Assembly (NCBI GenBank): GCA_963556145.1
Contig: OY744463.1
Coordinates: 5,394,001 to 5,458,000, forward strand
Source: Hygrocybe punicea
Taxonomy: Eukaryota > Basidiomycota > Agaricomycetes > Agaricales > Hygrophoraceae
DNA: 64,000 bases
Direction: 5' to 3'
Shown: in pieces, positions 35,283 to 47,000 of the stretch
Position numbering within the stretch: the stretch's first letter is position 1
How the letters are laid out: each line of letters opens with the position of its first letter
Translations under genes and position numbers: made by a program
The notes under the pieces: generated by a model
Seen by the model: the letters and a program-made list of their open reading frames with translations, nothing else
Databases searched by the model: none
Told to the model about the DNA's origin: nothing

Positions 35283-35569
35283 TAAATTGTGATAAGCTTA
35301 TATATCACTAGATCACATGATATCAGTCAGCTATCTGTTGATAAGATCTGTCTGGAAATCCCTGTGTCTCCACGTTTTCCTGATGTTAGTGATGATGCAC
35401 TTCGGGTGGAAGGGCTGTTGGATTTGGGTGAGCTGGCAATGGTTCGGGATGCTCAGGAACGCTGGATCGAGAGTCTTGTTGTGTAGCTTGTTCTTCAGAC
35501 TGTGTGGGCTGCAATACACCACCTGTTTATTCTTGGGAGAGATTACAACAAGCAAGACGTGATACAGAG

Positions 35570-36624
35570 CTACAGATACCCAGAGTGGTGAAAAAAACCC
35601 CACGTCATCTCTGGCGTGATGACATCGCATGTACGGTACATCTCGTAATACAATGCATCCTCTGAGAAAAAAGAACGGCCTTGGCGACGAAGCGAAGACT
35701 TGATGGTGGAGAATGCTTGTTCGATGGGATTGTAGTCGGGTGAGTATGGCGGCAAGTATTCGACACGGCACCCTGTTGTGCAGGTTATTGAGAGTGCAGG
35801 CAACATCGTGGAGACACGTACCAAAACTCTCAATCAGATCCACAACTCCTGCACAGTGGTGTATTCTGGTGTTGTCCAGAACAAGGACGCTTCAGGGCCC
35901 TGGATATGGATTGGTGAGAGGTAGCTAGAGAAGGATGTCTGTCAGCGTGAGGCCCAGGGATGCTGGAGAGACTTACCAGGTCATCACGGAGATACTCAAG
36001 CAGTGTCTTGCCAGTGAATGAACCCTCGACGACACGTGCTGCGATGATTCCCTCATCCAGAGCCAACATTGAGAGGCGGCGCTTCCTGATGAACGGGTCA
36101 TGCTTGTTCACTCGTTTGCCAATGGGGGCTCGACCCCAAAGCCGCGCATAGGTCCAGTCATCCTTCGAGACCTCATCCAAGAAAAGGAGAGTCTGAGGGT
36201 CGTATTGCCCGATCCTTCGCATGAAATCAGCGCGTTTGATGGGGTCTCACTCTGCAGCAAGCTTCTGCACTTGTTTGAGTCGAATACCAGCTTGGATGAA
36301 CGATCGGTGGAGGGTTGATAGGGATGCTGGTAGGTGCCGGAGTGTTCTGAGCCTTGCTGTGTACTCGTCGAGGAAAATGGTTGGATTGTGCCGAGCTAGC
36401 GCAATCAAGAACTCTGAATTGGCAGGAATGAGAAGTCGTGCTCGTCCAGGTTGAATTGGGGCTGCGTTGGCAAGGTCTCCATTCTCTCTCGCATGACAAC
36501 AAATGTGCATGAGGGTGGAAAGGGAGAAGGCGCAAATGTGGGTGATTTCCCTGTCAGAGTCGCCACGTGCAGCGAGGCGGAGAGCGGTTGCCTTGAGATC
36601 TTCACTAATCTTACGTCCGCCCAT
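35570..36624 (-). pseudogene. IS630/Tc1-like DDE transposase with two nonsense codons
   Basis: Starts MGGRKISEDLKATALRLAAR, an HTH region, then FLDEVSKDDWTYARLWG (first Asp), VLDNTRIHH (second Asp) and YLPPYSPDYNPIEQAFSTIK (third acidic residue, DDE_3 type). Two introns are likely: one of 52 bp beginning GTAAGT after REDDL-type text near 35985, and one of about 49 bp beginning GTACGT before GCRVEYLPPYS. Two TGA codons interrupt the frame at 36247-36249 (AAE*DPIKRADF) and 35892-35894 (NPYPGP*SVLVLDN). Both stand where relatives carry Arg, fitting CGA to TGA. Apart from these it looks nearly intact, so inactivation may be recent. Confidence 0.85.
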
Positions 36625-36668
36625 GGCATCGAGGACGTTGAAGGTGTTGAGTGCGTTTGATGGGCAGC

Positions 36669-36764
36669 GCTACCAAATATAGAAACTTTCTCATGCTTAC
36701 AGTCCTGCTCTTTGAAAGATTTATTTTTTCAAAAAATGTCATGCATTTTAAAAACAGCAATAAA
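36669..36764 (-). repeat. 96-bp repeat, inverted partner of 29336-29431
   Basis: Lies 44 bp upstream of the transposase start at 36624, just as its partner lies upstream of the unknown gene at 29456. The pair could be terminal inverted repeats of one large element or a shared promoter block. Confidence 0.75.
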
Positions 36765-36993
36765 GTCCACCTGAAAGTTTGAATTTTATTTACTTGTTAA
36801 AGGTCCAACAAATCTCAAATTAAACATTTGACCAAATTGTTGGAAAAATACTGACTTTTGCAAATTCTTTCATGGATGATAAAAGTCAAAATTTCAGCAG
36901 AGAAGAAGGGCTTTTTACAGCTTTGTCAATAGATCTTTCATTGGCCCATGTGTGCACTACAGTAAATGATATTCAGTTTGCAGCCCAGCCCTT

Positions 36994-38360
36994 TCACATA
37001 AAAAGGAAATTGACGAGTTCAGTGACTACTTTTACGTTGATGCTGTTCCCAATCAGCCGGTACTGGTGTTTTGTGGTCACACCTCTTGGCCAACAAAAAA
37101 TAGCTTCTGAACTGGCCTGACCGGGACCTCCGAAACCAGACAACCGCAACAATTCGGTGGGAGTGAAGTATCGTAACATTAATGGCCGGAGAATACACAC
37201 AGCATTGACATCACCTCCAATTTGGGCCTGGTGAAACTCATCGAAAATGGTTTTGGTCTGTCCCTGCAATATTCTCGATCAATTAAGAGACGAAGAGCTG
37301 CAAGACGAACATCGAGGTCCTCGTTCATTTGTATAATGGAACCCGTCCCTTCCACTAGACGAGAATATCCTACAATGAAGGTTTTAATCATTTTCACAGC
37401 TCAGATTGAGACAGATATACCTCGGGTGAAGCAACAACTCCTTCGAGAAGAGGGAACTACGATATCAAATAATCGTCCCCATTTGGCTAGGACCCGATCT
37501 GGAACACGACTAGCAACGCTCTTCCTAGGGATATTGTCGTCATCCAAGTAGGACCTTATCTGTTCTACGCTTGGCGTTTGGTTTTCTTCGTGAGAAATTC
37601 TGGGATCAACCCAGTCATGCGAACGGCCTGGAATCCATCTCCACATTTTGTTCTCATCAGGGTCTTGAGAGCACGGAAAACATCCCCTAGACACTTTGGC
37701 GAGCATATAATAACGCAAGCGCGAATTTGGAATCCCAAATTGTAAAGGCGTTAGAAGGCACTCGAATATCACATAATGGAGCGACCTGAGGGTGGACCGA
37801 AGGAATTGTCTTGTACTGGAGGTCTTCACTAGCCGAGTTCAGGTGAAATTGCAATATTATCATGAACGATTACCTGAAATCCGGCCACGTTTTCGATGAG
37901 CAGATAATGTGGATGAGCGTTTCTTGAAACTAGGGCCGGTAGTACATTTTCGATGAGGTGCACAAAAGATTTTGCTCGTGGATCGGTTTCCCTCTTTCTT
38001 GAGGAGAGGATCGTGTAGGGTTGGCAAGGTGGCGAGAGAAGCCATAAATCTACTTCGGGAAGAATCGAAGAGAGCGCCGTAATGGTCGATATGTCCACCT
38101 AAGAGGAAAGGGGTAAAAGATTGGGACAACGCGTCGCAGGAGCTCTCACCTTCAGGATGACGTCGGGATAGTTTGCGGCATACACTCGACAGGCCGTTTG
38201 GTCAAAATCAAATGCACGGACAACAGAACCCTTGACGTTGCTCCGTTCTAGTGCTAGGCGCATACCACCTGGTGCAGGAAATTGGAGACTAATCGGGTGC
38301 AGAGGAATATGCAAAGCGCGAACCAATACCGCTGTAAAATTCCAGAGCTCGAACTGGCAT
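36994..38360 (-). CDS. DNMT2: DNMT2-type tRNA (cytosine-38-C5) methyltransferase
   Basis: Six exons give a continuous 370-aa protein: 38324-38360, 38150-38268, 37874-38098, 37421-37823, 37311-37369 and 36994-37263, with GT-AG introns of 47-55 bp. The start MPVRALEFYSGIGGMRLALE holds SAM motif I. SPPCQPYT carries the catalytic Cys (motif IV) and LLIENVAGFQ is motif VI. CCFTRGY followed by VEGTGS is the CFT signature specific to DNMT2, and LRYFTPTELLRLSGF and YRLIGNSINVKVV match its C-terminus (motifs IX-X). The family methylates C38 of tRNA-Asp and some other tRNAs, and is usually about 340-400 aa. All motifs are present, so it looks functional. Start chosen because it gives the canonical N-terminus; the intron at 37264-37310 is the least certain. 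Divergent from the PHD gene with 131 bp between the two ATGs. Confidence 0.93.
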
Positions 38361-38491
38361 GGCTATTAGCTGCAAGTTGTGGGTATTTATTATGTGTACA
38401 GATTCGGATTTTGGGCAATTGAATATTCTTACTGTTTCTCATTCACCGCAACGTCGTTCTAGCGCTTAGCGCTCAGCTCTTGGAAGCCCGG
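38361..38491. promoter_or_regulatory. Short bidirectional promoter between DNMT2 and the PHD gene
   Basis: Only 131 bp separate the two divergent start codons, so both promoters must share or overlap it. It contains AT-rich text (atttattatgtgtacagatt) near the DNMT2 side, and AGCGCTTAGCGCT, an imperfect palindrome, at 38461-38473. No experimental support. Confidence 0.55.
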
Positions 38492-41400
38492 ATGTCTCAG
38501 CTCACTCCCAAGACCTCCCATGACATTGTACCACAGTCGGCTTGCTCTGCCACACCGACCTCGGCACAACGGAATTATGCTGAATATGCGCAAGGATTTC
38601 AGAACCAAACTGCACTTACGGGGGACAAAGACGTTACTGTGTTTGATTTGAGGTATATACTATCGATTTTCCTTTTTCCTTGGCAGTTTGACAGAATCAT
38701 ATTTACATAGATCGGGAGAACCTTCTGAAGCCCCGATGTTAAAATATTCCTCGAGACCATATTCTCATTTACCAACGCCTCAGAGGTGAGGTAGTTGACG
38801 GATCCTATTGATAAGAGATTACAAACGGCGAACATCTCCCTCAGCCCAAATAGTGTTGGAAGATACGTTGGGGGGCCGTACACATTGGAATCACCACTTT
38901 CTGTGTTCGTCATTCCTGCTTGTTTTTCGGATAACCTATATACTTTTCGCAGCTCGCAAACGTCATTGTTGCCACAGGCATTTAACCCACGACTGTCTTA
39001 TAATCAACCGTGAGTATTTCAAGTTCTGTGGTAGTCGTCTTGACAAGAATAAATGTTCCAGCGGGGTGCTTCAGTTACGCTCGTCATCTAAAGTTCCGCA
39101 GATCTTGACACCAGCATCCAGGTCTGTGTTCATGATAACCCCCCATCAATCTATTGAGTTGTATTATACCTCCCGCAGCCCCCTAGTTTTGCGAGAATCT
39201 CCTACCGCTGGCGTGCTTGTGACACCCTGCTTTGGGTGTGTTGTTCCCATTTTGTAGTTCGTTGACGAAATGGAGAATTATTGTGTTGCAGCCCCCTGCT
39301 CGATCTTGCGGACAACCTGGAAACGACGACAATGTACGTGTAAGTTTGACAACATTTGTTACGTTCAAACCAACAGAATCGCATAGCATCCAGTTGGAAT
39401 CACCTGCAGTGAGCCTGGCATCAGCCCATAGGACATCTCCCCAAATTTCTACGCCCACATCAGAGACGAACACGCGCTCCAGAATGTCCTCACCGGTCAT
39501 GGCCAAGTTATCGTTGACTGATCAAATAACAGCTGACATGCCTCTCCACTCTCAATCTACATCTCCGCATGATCCAGTGCAATTAAACGATGTCTTCTAC
39601 TCAGTCCCCACGATATCTACTCCTCCCCTATCTCCTCAAACACTAAGTCGGCCGGGAGGTGAGATGGAGCTGATTCGTCTTCAGATGATGGACAAGATCG
39701 CATATCTGCAAGAGGCGGAGAGTAGGCGCCCTGAATACCTTAAACGTTCCAAGCGGTCCCTTGAGGAGTCAGATCCGCTAATGAGCGAAGGGAGAGGGGT
39801 GGAGGAGAACGAGCGACTGCTCCCTGGCATTGGGATTGCTGTGAGTCCTAATAAAGGGAGAAGGTTAAAGCTGTTTCAGGAGACATCCGAGGAGAGTTTC
39901 GAAGAAAGTCTTATGGCAGGCGGTTATGGGCGATATGTTGGTATTTTCTGACCCCTATACGGCCGCATGAGATTAACGAAATTTAAACTTCAGCGAACTG
40001 GGGACTGGTTACAAAAACCCCCACCCATGCCTTGCGCCACTGATTCCCCGATTGCAATCCCATCGTTGGAAACCGAAGCTATCCCTAGTCCAAAGGAACT
40101 TAGAAAACAGAACCGTTTAGCTGCTTTCCGAGAACCTCGGAACCTTCGGCCTCCGAGCAGGCTTTACCCCGTGGAGATGGCGAGCAAGGGCCGGATATTG
40201 TTAGATGTCTCCGCTAACACCCCGGAAGAGCCGAGACAGCCTTCACCAGCTAAGAAACGAGTCAGTCGACGCAAGAGTGGGGTAACCATAGTTTCAACCT
40301 TTAAGGACAAAATAGCGATCAGCGAGCAAGTTGTACCTGATCGACCAAATTGGCCTGATTCGGAGTTTCCTTGGCGTTTGCGGTTGGAGGAGCGTGCTGA
40401 GATGGCAAAAGCGGAGGCGGCCGACCGACTGCAGTGGATCGAGAAGTTTTTAGATCGCGATAGCGACGAAGACGAAGATGAGGAACAAACACCCGTGTGG
40501 GGTAATGCTCATAATGGGTCCTTGATGGCCAGAAAAGGGCGGGGGAAGATGATAGCGTTGTCCAACGACCTAAACAGTTCGCACATGCGAAAGGCCTTTG
40601 TTCCGAGCGACCCAGCGGACGCAAGGGTAGCTTTAATGTCCAAAAAGTCCATCCGATCATTATCGCGTCGTAGAAGCGATGACGAAGATAAGAGCAACGA
40701 GGAAGCAGTATGTCTCTGTAATGGACGGGATGACGGGCGGCAACTTGTACAATGCGATGGTTGCCAAATCTGGTATCATCTACAGTGCATCGGGATCAAG
40801 AGCATAGTGGACCTCGGCAGGGAAGAAGATCCGTGGTATTGCGGCAGATGTTCGACGATGGGTCCAACGAGAACGCTATCACCAGCCTTTTCATCATCTG
40901 AACCAACCTTTGTACACATGAATGATGAACTGACGGCGAATACTACGTTTGACCTACCCTTCTTCCAACGTCCGTTTGAGGATTCTCCAATGGCCACTTG
41001 GAGTTCTCAGCCGTCCACAACGCCAACTTTGGCTGGCCAATCTGGATCCAGCTCATCTGAGTCGTCGTGGAGCAACTCGAAGCATGGTTCAACGACGCCC
41101 CAAGTTCCCTCCAGTGACATCCGATTGCATACGACACCTGGCCCGTTTGAAAATTTTGGCGATGAGGAGTCTCCTTTTGACCCAACTTCTACACCGTCTA
41201 GAGGGATCAGGTTTGCGGCTCCATTTCTAACGCCGAAGAATAATTGGTTAGTTCACGCTAATCAGTTGTTCCGAACGCCTTCAAAACAAGGCTCGGCATC
41301 CACCAGCAAACTAATGGCTGGGGGTTCGTCGTTATTATCCAGTGACGAGCCAAGTTCCGGCACCCCCAGTAATGCATACAGAAGTCTGCCTTCGTTTGAT

Positions 41401-41535
41401 GATTCACCTATCCGTCGGACGAACTCCTTAGTGGAACCACGAATGATGAGCCAGAAAGGAAAAGAGCGAAGGCAAGATATCCCCGAAACTATGTTCTTGC
41501 ACGATCAAGGGGATGTTGCAGGTACCTGCTGTTGA
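38492..41535 (+). CDS. PHD-finger protein, multi-exon
   Basis: ATG 38492 opens MSQLTPKTSHDIVPQSA. Likely 5' exons are 38492-38652, 38711-38785 and one from 38845. The exact splicing up to about 39400 is unresolved, with probable introns near 39135-39180 and 39235-39290. One long exon ends at 39936, intron 39937-39993, then 39994-41535. The only domain I recognise is a PHD finger at 40708-40854: CLCN...QCDGCQIWYHLQC...WYCGRC, the C4HC3 pattern that reads histone H3 tails. Before it lies a basic and acidic region (DRDSDEDEDEEQT); after it a long Ser/Thr/Pro-rich tail of low complexity. This recalls fungal chromatin cofactors such as Cti6-like proteins, but that is inference. A further small 3' exon is possible because GT at 41520 and AG at 41559 would extend the frame. 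Confidence 0.8.
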
Positions 41536-41539
41536 CGAA

Positions 41540-41965
41540 GGAGCTGTTCTCGATTCTAGGTCTCCGGATCAAGGTCTATTCGCTAACAGCATAATTTTCT
41601 TGTTTTGTTGCTTATTGTGGGTTTGTCATTGTTTAACAAATGGGACCAACAGCCCTATCAGTTTACCATTCACTTTGTGATGGTGACGTGCGTGAGATTC
41701 ATTGTTGAATTTTTGTGAAACAAGGGCAAGAATTGGTGATATGGTCAAGGAAAGGTGGAACAAATTTTGCATTCATTCATACATTTGTCCACCGGCTTTT
41801 GTATCAGAAAGGGAGTCTAAAAAACCATCTTGTAATGGTAGATCGACACTGTTGGCTTTACTATATACAACCGATTATCAATTTTCAATCGAGTTGTGTA
41901 GATGATTGAACATAACTTTGAATTGAATGTGCCCACTTTTTAGCATCTGATTCAAAATAAACATC
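41540..41965. other. Intergenic, no gene seen
   Basis: Likely the 3' region of the PHD gene. Short open frames with no domain. Confidence 0.5.
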
Positions 41966-41968
41966 AGC

Positions 41969-42766
41969 CTAATTGGCGAAATCAGTAAGGGACACCATGA
42001 ACATCAGTGATTGATCACATACTTGGCCATACCAAATGAAAGCAAAAGCAAGCAATTCCATATTCAAGAGCACTTCGTTGACATTGCTGGATTGATGATT
42101 GAGGACAGCATGATAAAGCATGCCAGTGCTGATCTCAACATCCTTCTGTGCAGACGTTGGATTATGTGGCAAATTAACCACAAAGATGGGTTGTGATTGT
42201 TGTGCGGAAGATTGTTCCATAGACATAATGTCTGAGGTTGATTCAAAGGTGAACGATTGCGGAAGCAATTTCAGGCTGACAAGCTTATCGCACATTTTAT
42301 GTAGTTTGCGAATAGGTTTCGTCCAATCTGATATAGTGCGAAGGAGCTGGCAACAAATATTAATGGTGATTTACTCCAGATAATCGACACCAATCCTGTA
42401 CTGACTTTGATCAATTTGTCACCTTGTTGAGGATTTGAAGCACGTGAAATAGGCTTTAAATCTTGAGCTGGTGGAATTCCAAAAGCATCAACCAGCTTAT
42501 CAAGAAGAGCATATCGAAGGAGTGAATGAGCTGCTATTATGACATCGTTTCGCCAAAACTTGTCCCATTTCTCGACATCTCGCAAACCATGACCATCAGA
42601 AGACAAATATTGCACCACTGTGTCTGAACAACAGTCAGTCATTTGAAGAATCGGATCCTCTCCATCAAGTTGCTCTGCAAGGCTCTATTCCAAACTGATT
42701 GAATATTTCAGTCCCAACAACTTCAGGTTGGCACATACGGTTATGATTGGAAATGCAGAAGAGTTT
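41969..42766 (-). pseudogene. Decayed coding region of unknown type
   Basis: Frames at 42271-42642 (TDCCSDTVVQYLSSDGHGLR, DVEKWDKFWRNDVIIAAHS) and 41969-42295 (MCDKLVSLKLLPQSFTFES) overlap as if one protein had shifted frame. It continues the strand of the Helitron remnant across the hAT-like insertion. I recognise no domain and no helicase motif. Confidence 0.4.
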
Positions 42767-42774
42767 GTCATGCC

Positions 42775-44017
42775 TAGTGTTGCCGAAGTTCAGTTCGGTC
42801 CGGTTCCGAGCCTTTTTGGCGGAACCGCGAACTGAACTTCAGGTCCGGTTTGGCGCATGGCCAAACCTGGACCCGGACGGCATCGAACCGTCTCTCCGCG
42901 TTCGGTCTGGGTTCAGACGCGGTCTGAACCCCGGACCGAGGTGGGCTCACCCCATGAGCTCCGTTCTCCTCGCGAATGGCAGGCACGTATCAATTGATAC
43001 GGCGCTACACTTCGCGAGGTAGTTGGGCTGCGGGGGAGCCATCCGGCGCTGCTGCTGCCGCTGCCACTGCTGCTGTTGCTGCCGCTGCCGGCGCTGCTGC
43101 TGCTGCCGTGGCCGTTGCTGCTGCCACTGCTGCTGCTGCTGTTGTGGCCGTTGCCGTTGCCACTGCCGCTGCTGCTGCTGCTGGTGCTGCTGCTGCCGCC
43201 ACCGTTGCTGCTGTCGCTGCTGCTGTTGCCGTTGCTGCTGCCGCTGTTGCTGCTGCTGCCGGCATTGCTGCTGCTGCTGCTGCTGGCCGTCGTGGTTGTC
43301 GTTGCCGTTGTTGTTGCTGCCGCCGGTGGTGGTGGTGTTGCGGCTGTCCCGCGTCCATTGGCGTTGGATGGCTTGATGCAGCAGCTGCTGCTGCTGTTGC
43401 CGGTGTTGCTGCTGCCAGCGTTGCTGCTACCGGCGTTGCTGCTGCTGCTGTTGCTGTTGCCGTTGCTGCCGGCGCTGCCGCTGGCCGTTGCCGTCGTCGT
43501 TGCCTGGTTGCCACCGCTGGTGGTGGTGGTGGTGGTGGTGGTTTTGCGGCTGTCCCGCGTCCGTTGGCATTGCGTTGGCGTTGGGATCCATTTTGTGCCG
43601 CGGTGGTGTGCTCGCGATGTGGTCGCGGTCGAGTTTCCTGTAACAGATAACATTAGTAAAGTTAAAATAATTGAAGAGACTTACCTGTGTCCATGAACGC
43701 GACATTGTGTCGCGTTCATTGGCCTTGCGTTGTTGTTGTTGGTGAAGAAACCTTCTTGTAATGGTCACATGATCCCGTTGAAGACGAAAAAGTAAGTAAA
43801 GAAATACGAAAAACAAATGAAATAAATACCATAAAAATATCCGCGTTCGCGGTTTGGACGCGGTTTGGAGCCGTTCAGGAAATCCGGCCGGCCTCGAAAC
43901 CCTGAACCGAACCTGCGGTCCGGTTCAGCATTTGGCTGAACTTGGACTGAACCTAGGGTTCGGTTCGGGGTTTGAACCGGGTTCGGCTAGGTTCGGAACC
44001 GAACTACGGCAACACTA
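42775..44017. mobile_element. hAT-like non-autonomous element full of CAG/CTG repeats
   Basis: Tips TAGTGTTGCCGAAGTTC and the complement TAGTGTTGCCGTAGTTC, with GTCATGCC duplicated outside (42767-42774 and 44018-44025). The subterminal zones are dense in GGTTC/GAACC, as in the 7.2-kb relative at 8476-15643. The middle (43020-43570) is a GCTGCTGCC-type tract with a (GGT)n run at 43520-43540. The large Ala-, Ser- or Gln-rich frames on both strands are compositional. It sits in the 3' part of the Helitron remnant. Confidence 0.85.
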
Positions 44018-44045
44018 GTCATGCCACCTAATTTGAAGGCATCCA

Positions 44046-47000
44046 TTATTGCATTCTTGATGGAATTTGAGCCGAAAACAATGCCATTGAACCCACATTT
44101 CTAACAACATTTTCTGTAGATTCCATTTGTGCTTTGATCAATCTGCCATGACTTCCAAGGTCAGTATATTTGTTTAAATGATATTCTCCGTCTTGACCAT
44201 CTTGACCATCTGCTACATAATCTATGTCTTCACCATTTTGACTGTAGTCATCATCGAGATGTGAGATCATGTCTCCAGTCATAAACTGTGGGCATGTGCC
44301 ATCTGGTAACATTTCACCCTTTTTGAGTTGTGCTGAAAAATCATCTCTGGCATCATTGCATTCATATCTCAAATTGAAATGATCCATGATTTGTATCTGT
44401 CTTTTTGTAAATTCATCAGCATCAAATGCTTCATCCCCAAGATTGGTCCCCTAACTTCAGGTCATGACCAGATCTCCATGGTTTGAACAAAGTTAACATA
44501 GTTGTACAATAATATTCTCTATCTCCTCTGTCACGTCTGGGAAGTGAACCACCAATAAAATTTGGAACCAAATGATATTGTTGATGGAAGTCGATGCAAT
44601 GTGTTTCATAAAGTGGATGATCCCGCAGGAACAATATGTGTTCTAGATTTTCAGATTGCATACTCTCTGTGTCATCTGCATAATCATCAATGTCATAATC
44701 AAATAATATGTTCTCATCAATGTTGAGATCATCAGAATCAATATCATATTCACAATGAGTAGAAGCTGATGCTTTGAAACTACAAGCATTAGCTGAATCT
44801 TGTAATGTTGGCTCTAAAAGTAATTCATCTTCACTGTGAATTTCATCATGAACTATTTTTCTTTTGATTTTAACTTGTTTTGCACATTGAATCCATTCAT
44901 CTAGATTGACATGCTCAAACCTTTGTGGTCTGTAAATGTAATCATGCACCATTGATGTTCCAACAAATGTGCCTTGCTGATTTTGGAGTACTACTCTGTC
45001 TGGCTCACTTGACATTTCTGTATCACCATCTGTTTTCCAAGTATTCAACACTTCTCTGACATAATTTTTCCAATACACAGGAATAAACTTGTGGCTGGTG
45101 TAATGATCAGGATTGCCTAGCAAATATAGGGCTGACATAGGTCCACCTATTTCCAGTTTGGCTGTTAATGTATTGATAATTTGTGTAATTAATTTTCTAG
45201 CTTTTTCTTTTCTCTGCATTGACCCACCAAGCATCTCAGAATTTCTGTCAAATACACTTCTGATAGTATCAAATATGCTATAAGTTTTCAGCCCTGGTTT
45301 AGTTATATAGTCAGATATATATGCCACAATGGCCTTGATGGCTGTGCCAGATAGAAGACTTGTGATATCAGTGTTGCAGCGTAATAGAAATGTTACAAGT
45401 GGGGATAATGTGTTGATCCATGCTTCACCCTTTTTTACATTCAGTGCACCGGTCTTTGGGTCAACTTGAGTGGATTCAAACAACGGTCTTGGAAATCTAG
45501 CTTTGCATTTTCCATGTTTGTTCATGCAGGTGGGTCTGTCTTTTCTGTTGACTTTTTCAGCATTAGACTTGTATCTGCCACAATTATGAACATTGGAGTG
45601 AAGTATCAAATCATCCACAGTGTTTCTGAATCGGTTCCACCATGAGTCAACATTCTTGCATTCAATGCATTCAGATTGATCATCCATGTCTTCGTGTTTG
45701 TCATTGTACAGAGGAGGTGGCATTTCAGGCAAGGTTTGAGTTGGATCTTTGTAACTTTTTTTCATGGATTGAGCATTGACATTGGCTCTGACTTCATCCA
45801 TTGTGCCAGTCATACATTCACCAACATGAACACCTTCAAGATATTCAACAAATTTTGTTTGGAAGTCTGAGTTAGGATCCATGATTCTATCTCTGATCTC
45901 TTGTGGTGACAAGCATGCTTTGAGCCATAACATCATATGCATATGAAGAAGAGTTAATCATCCTTGCTGTTCAACAGCACCATAGTATGCATTTGTATCT
46001 CCATAAAACCCAGAGTGATTTGAGCCAACTCCAAGTACATGTTTGATAAACAACTTGACCATAAAATGAAAGAATCTTGCACCAGCCACGGGATTTTGGG
46101 CAATCAGTCTGTATCTCTCATCGTAGTCTCGCAAGTTTGGGGAAAACTCCTCTTTGGTGTCAGCAAAATATAAACATAGTGGATGCATGATATCTGCAGG
46201 TGAAAAGGTGATAAACCAAGATGGGGCCCCACAGAATGACATGAGTGCCCAGATTTCATTTCTCATATATTTCTTAATTGTCAATGATCCTTGTACATGA
46301 CTTCCAACATGGTCAATGTCTTTGATCACCTGGAAACAAAGCTTTTCCTCATCGGTGTCAGGTTTGACATGTTCACCCTCTTCCATCTTCCTGGAGATGT
46401 AATTAAGAACACCAACATCAAGATCCATCAGTCTCTGGGATATCTGATCAAATTTTGCTTTCTCAGCCAACAAGTAGCCTCCAGTAGTTGCCTGCTTGAT
46501 TTGTTCATGGTTAAATGCAATCAATGGAAAGTATGAGTCTCTCTGAAAGCGCTTGTCATAATACATTAACAAATGTCTTTTATGTGCAATATCAGACAGA
46601 GACCCTTGCTTTATATTATTTCCAATACCACCAAGTCCATATGGAAACAGCCAAGGCATCATTTGTGGAAATAACTGTGGATTGCCATAGATTGACTGTG
46701 GATCTTTGTCATGTCCAATGGCAAGCACCATGCGGTTGCTCTTCAAATGTTTCAAAGCAATAGCCTTTAATGCTTTGACACTCTTGGTTGAATATTCCTC
46801 ACCAGTCAAGCCATGAACAACAAATGGACATTTGCCAGTTTCTGTTCCTTCTTCAGTTTCCATATCATGGACTGCAGTTGATTCTGGACTTTTGTTAGTG
46901 AATGACTGACGATAATCAACAACCACTGGTATATCATTTTCAGGATATTGATTTAAATTCTCTTGTGATATTTCCAAGTCAAAGTAATCACAGTGGTTTA

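Noticed and set aside
35013..35285. Peptide of four 23-residue repeats
   Set aside because: A 69-bp minisatellite with near-identical copies, no promoter, no neighbouring exon and no sign of selection on the protein.
36994..38360. Reading it as a DNMT1- or DNMT5-type DNA methyltransferase
   Set aside because: The CFT motif, the compact size and the absence of BAH, RING or SNF2 regions point to DNMT2.
42913..43696. Ala-, Ser- and Gln-rich frames of up to 246 codons
   Set aside because: They come from a CAG/CTG tract read in several frames inside a non-autonomous element.
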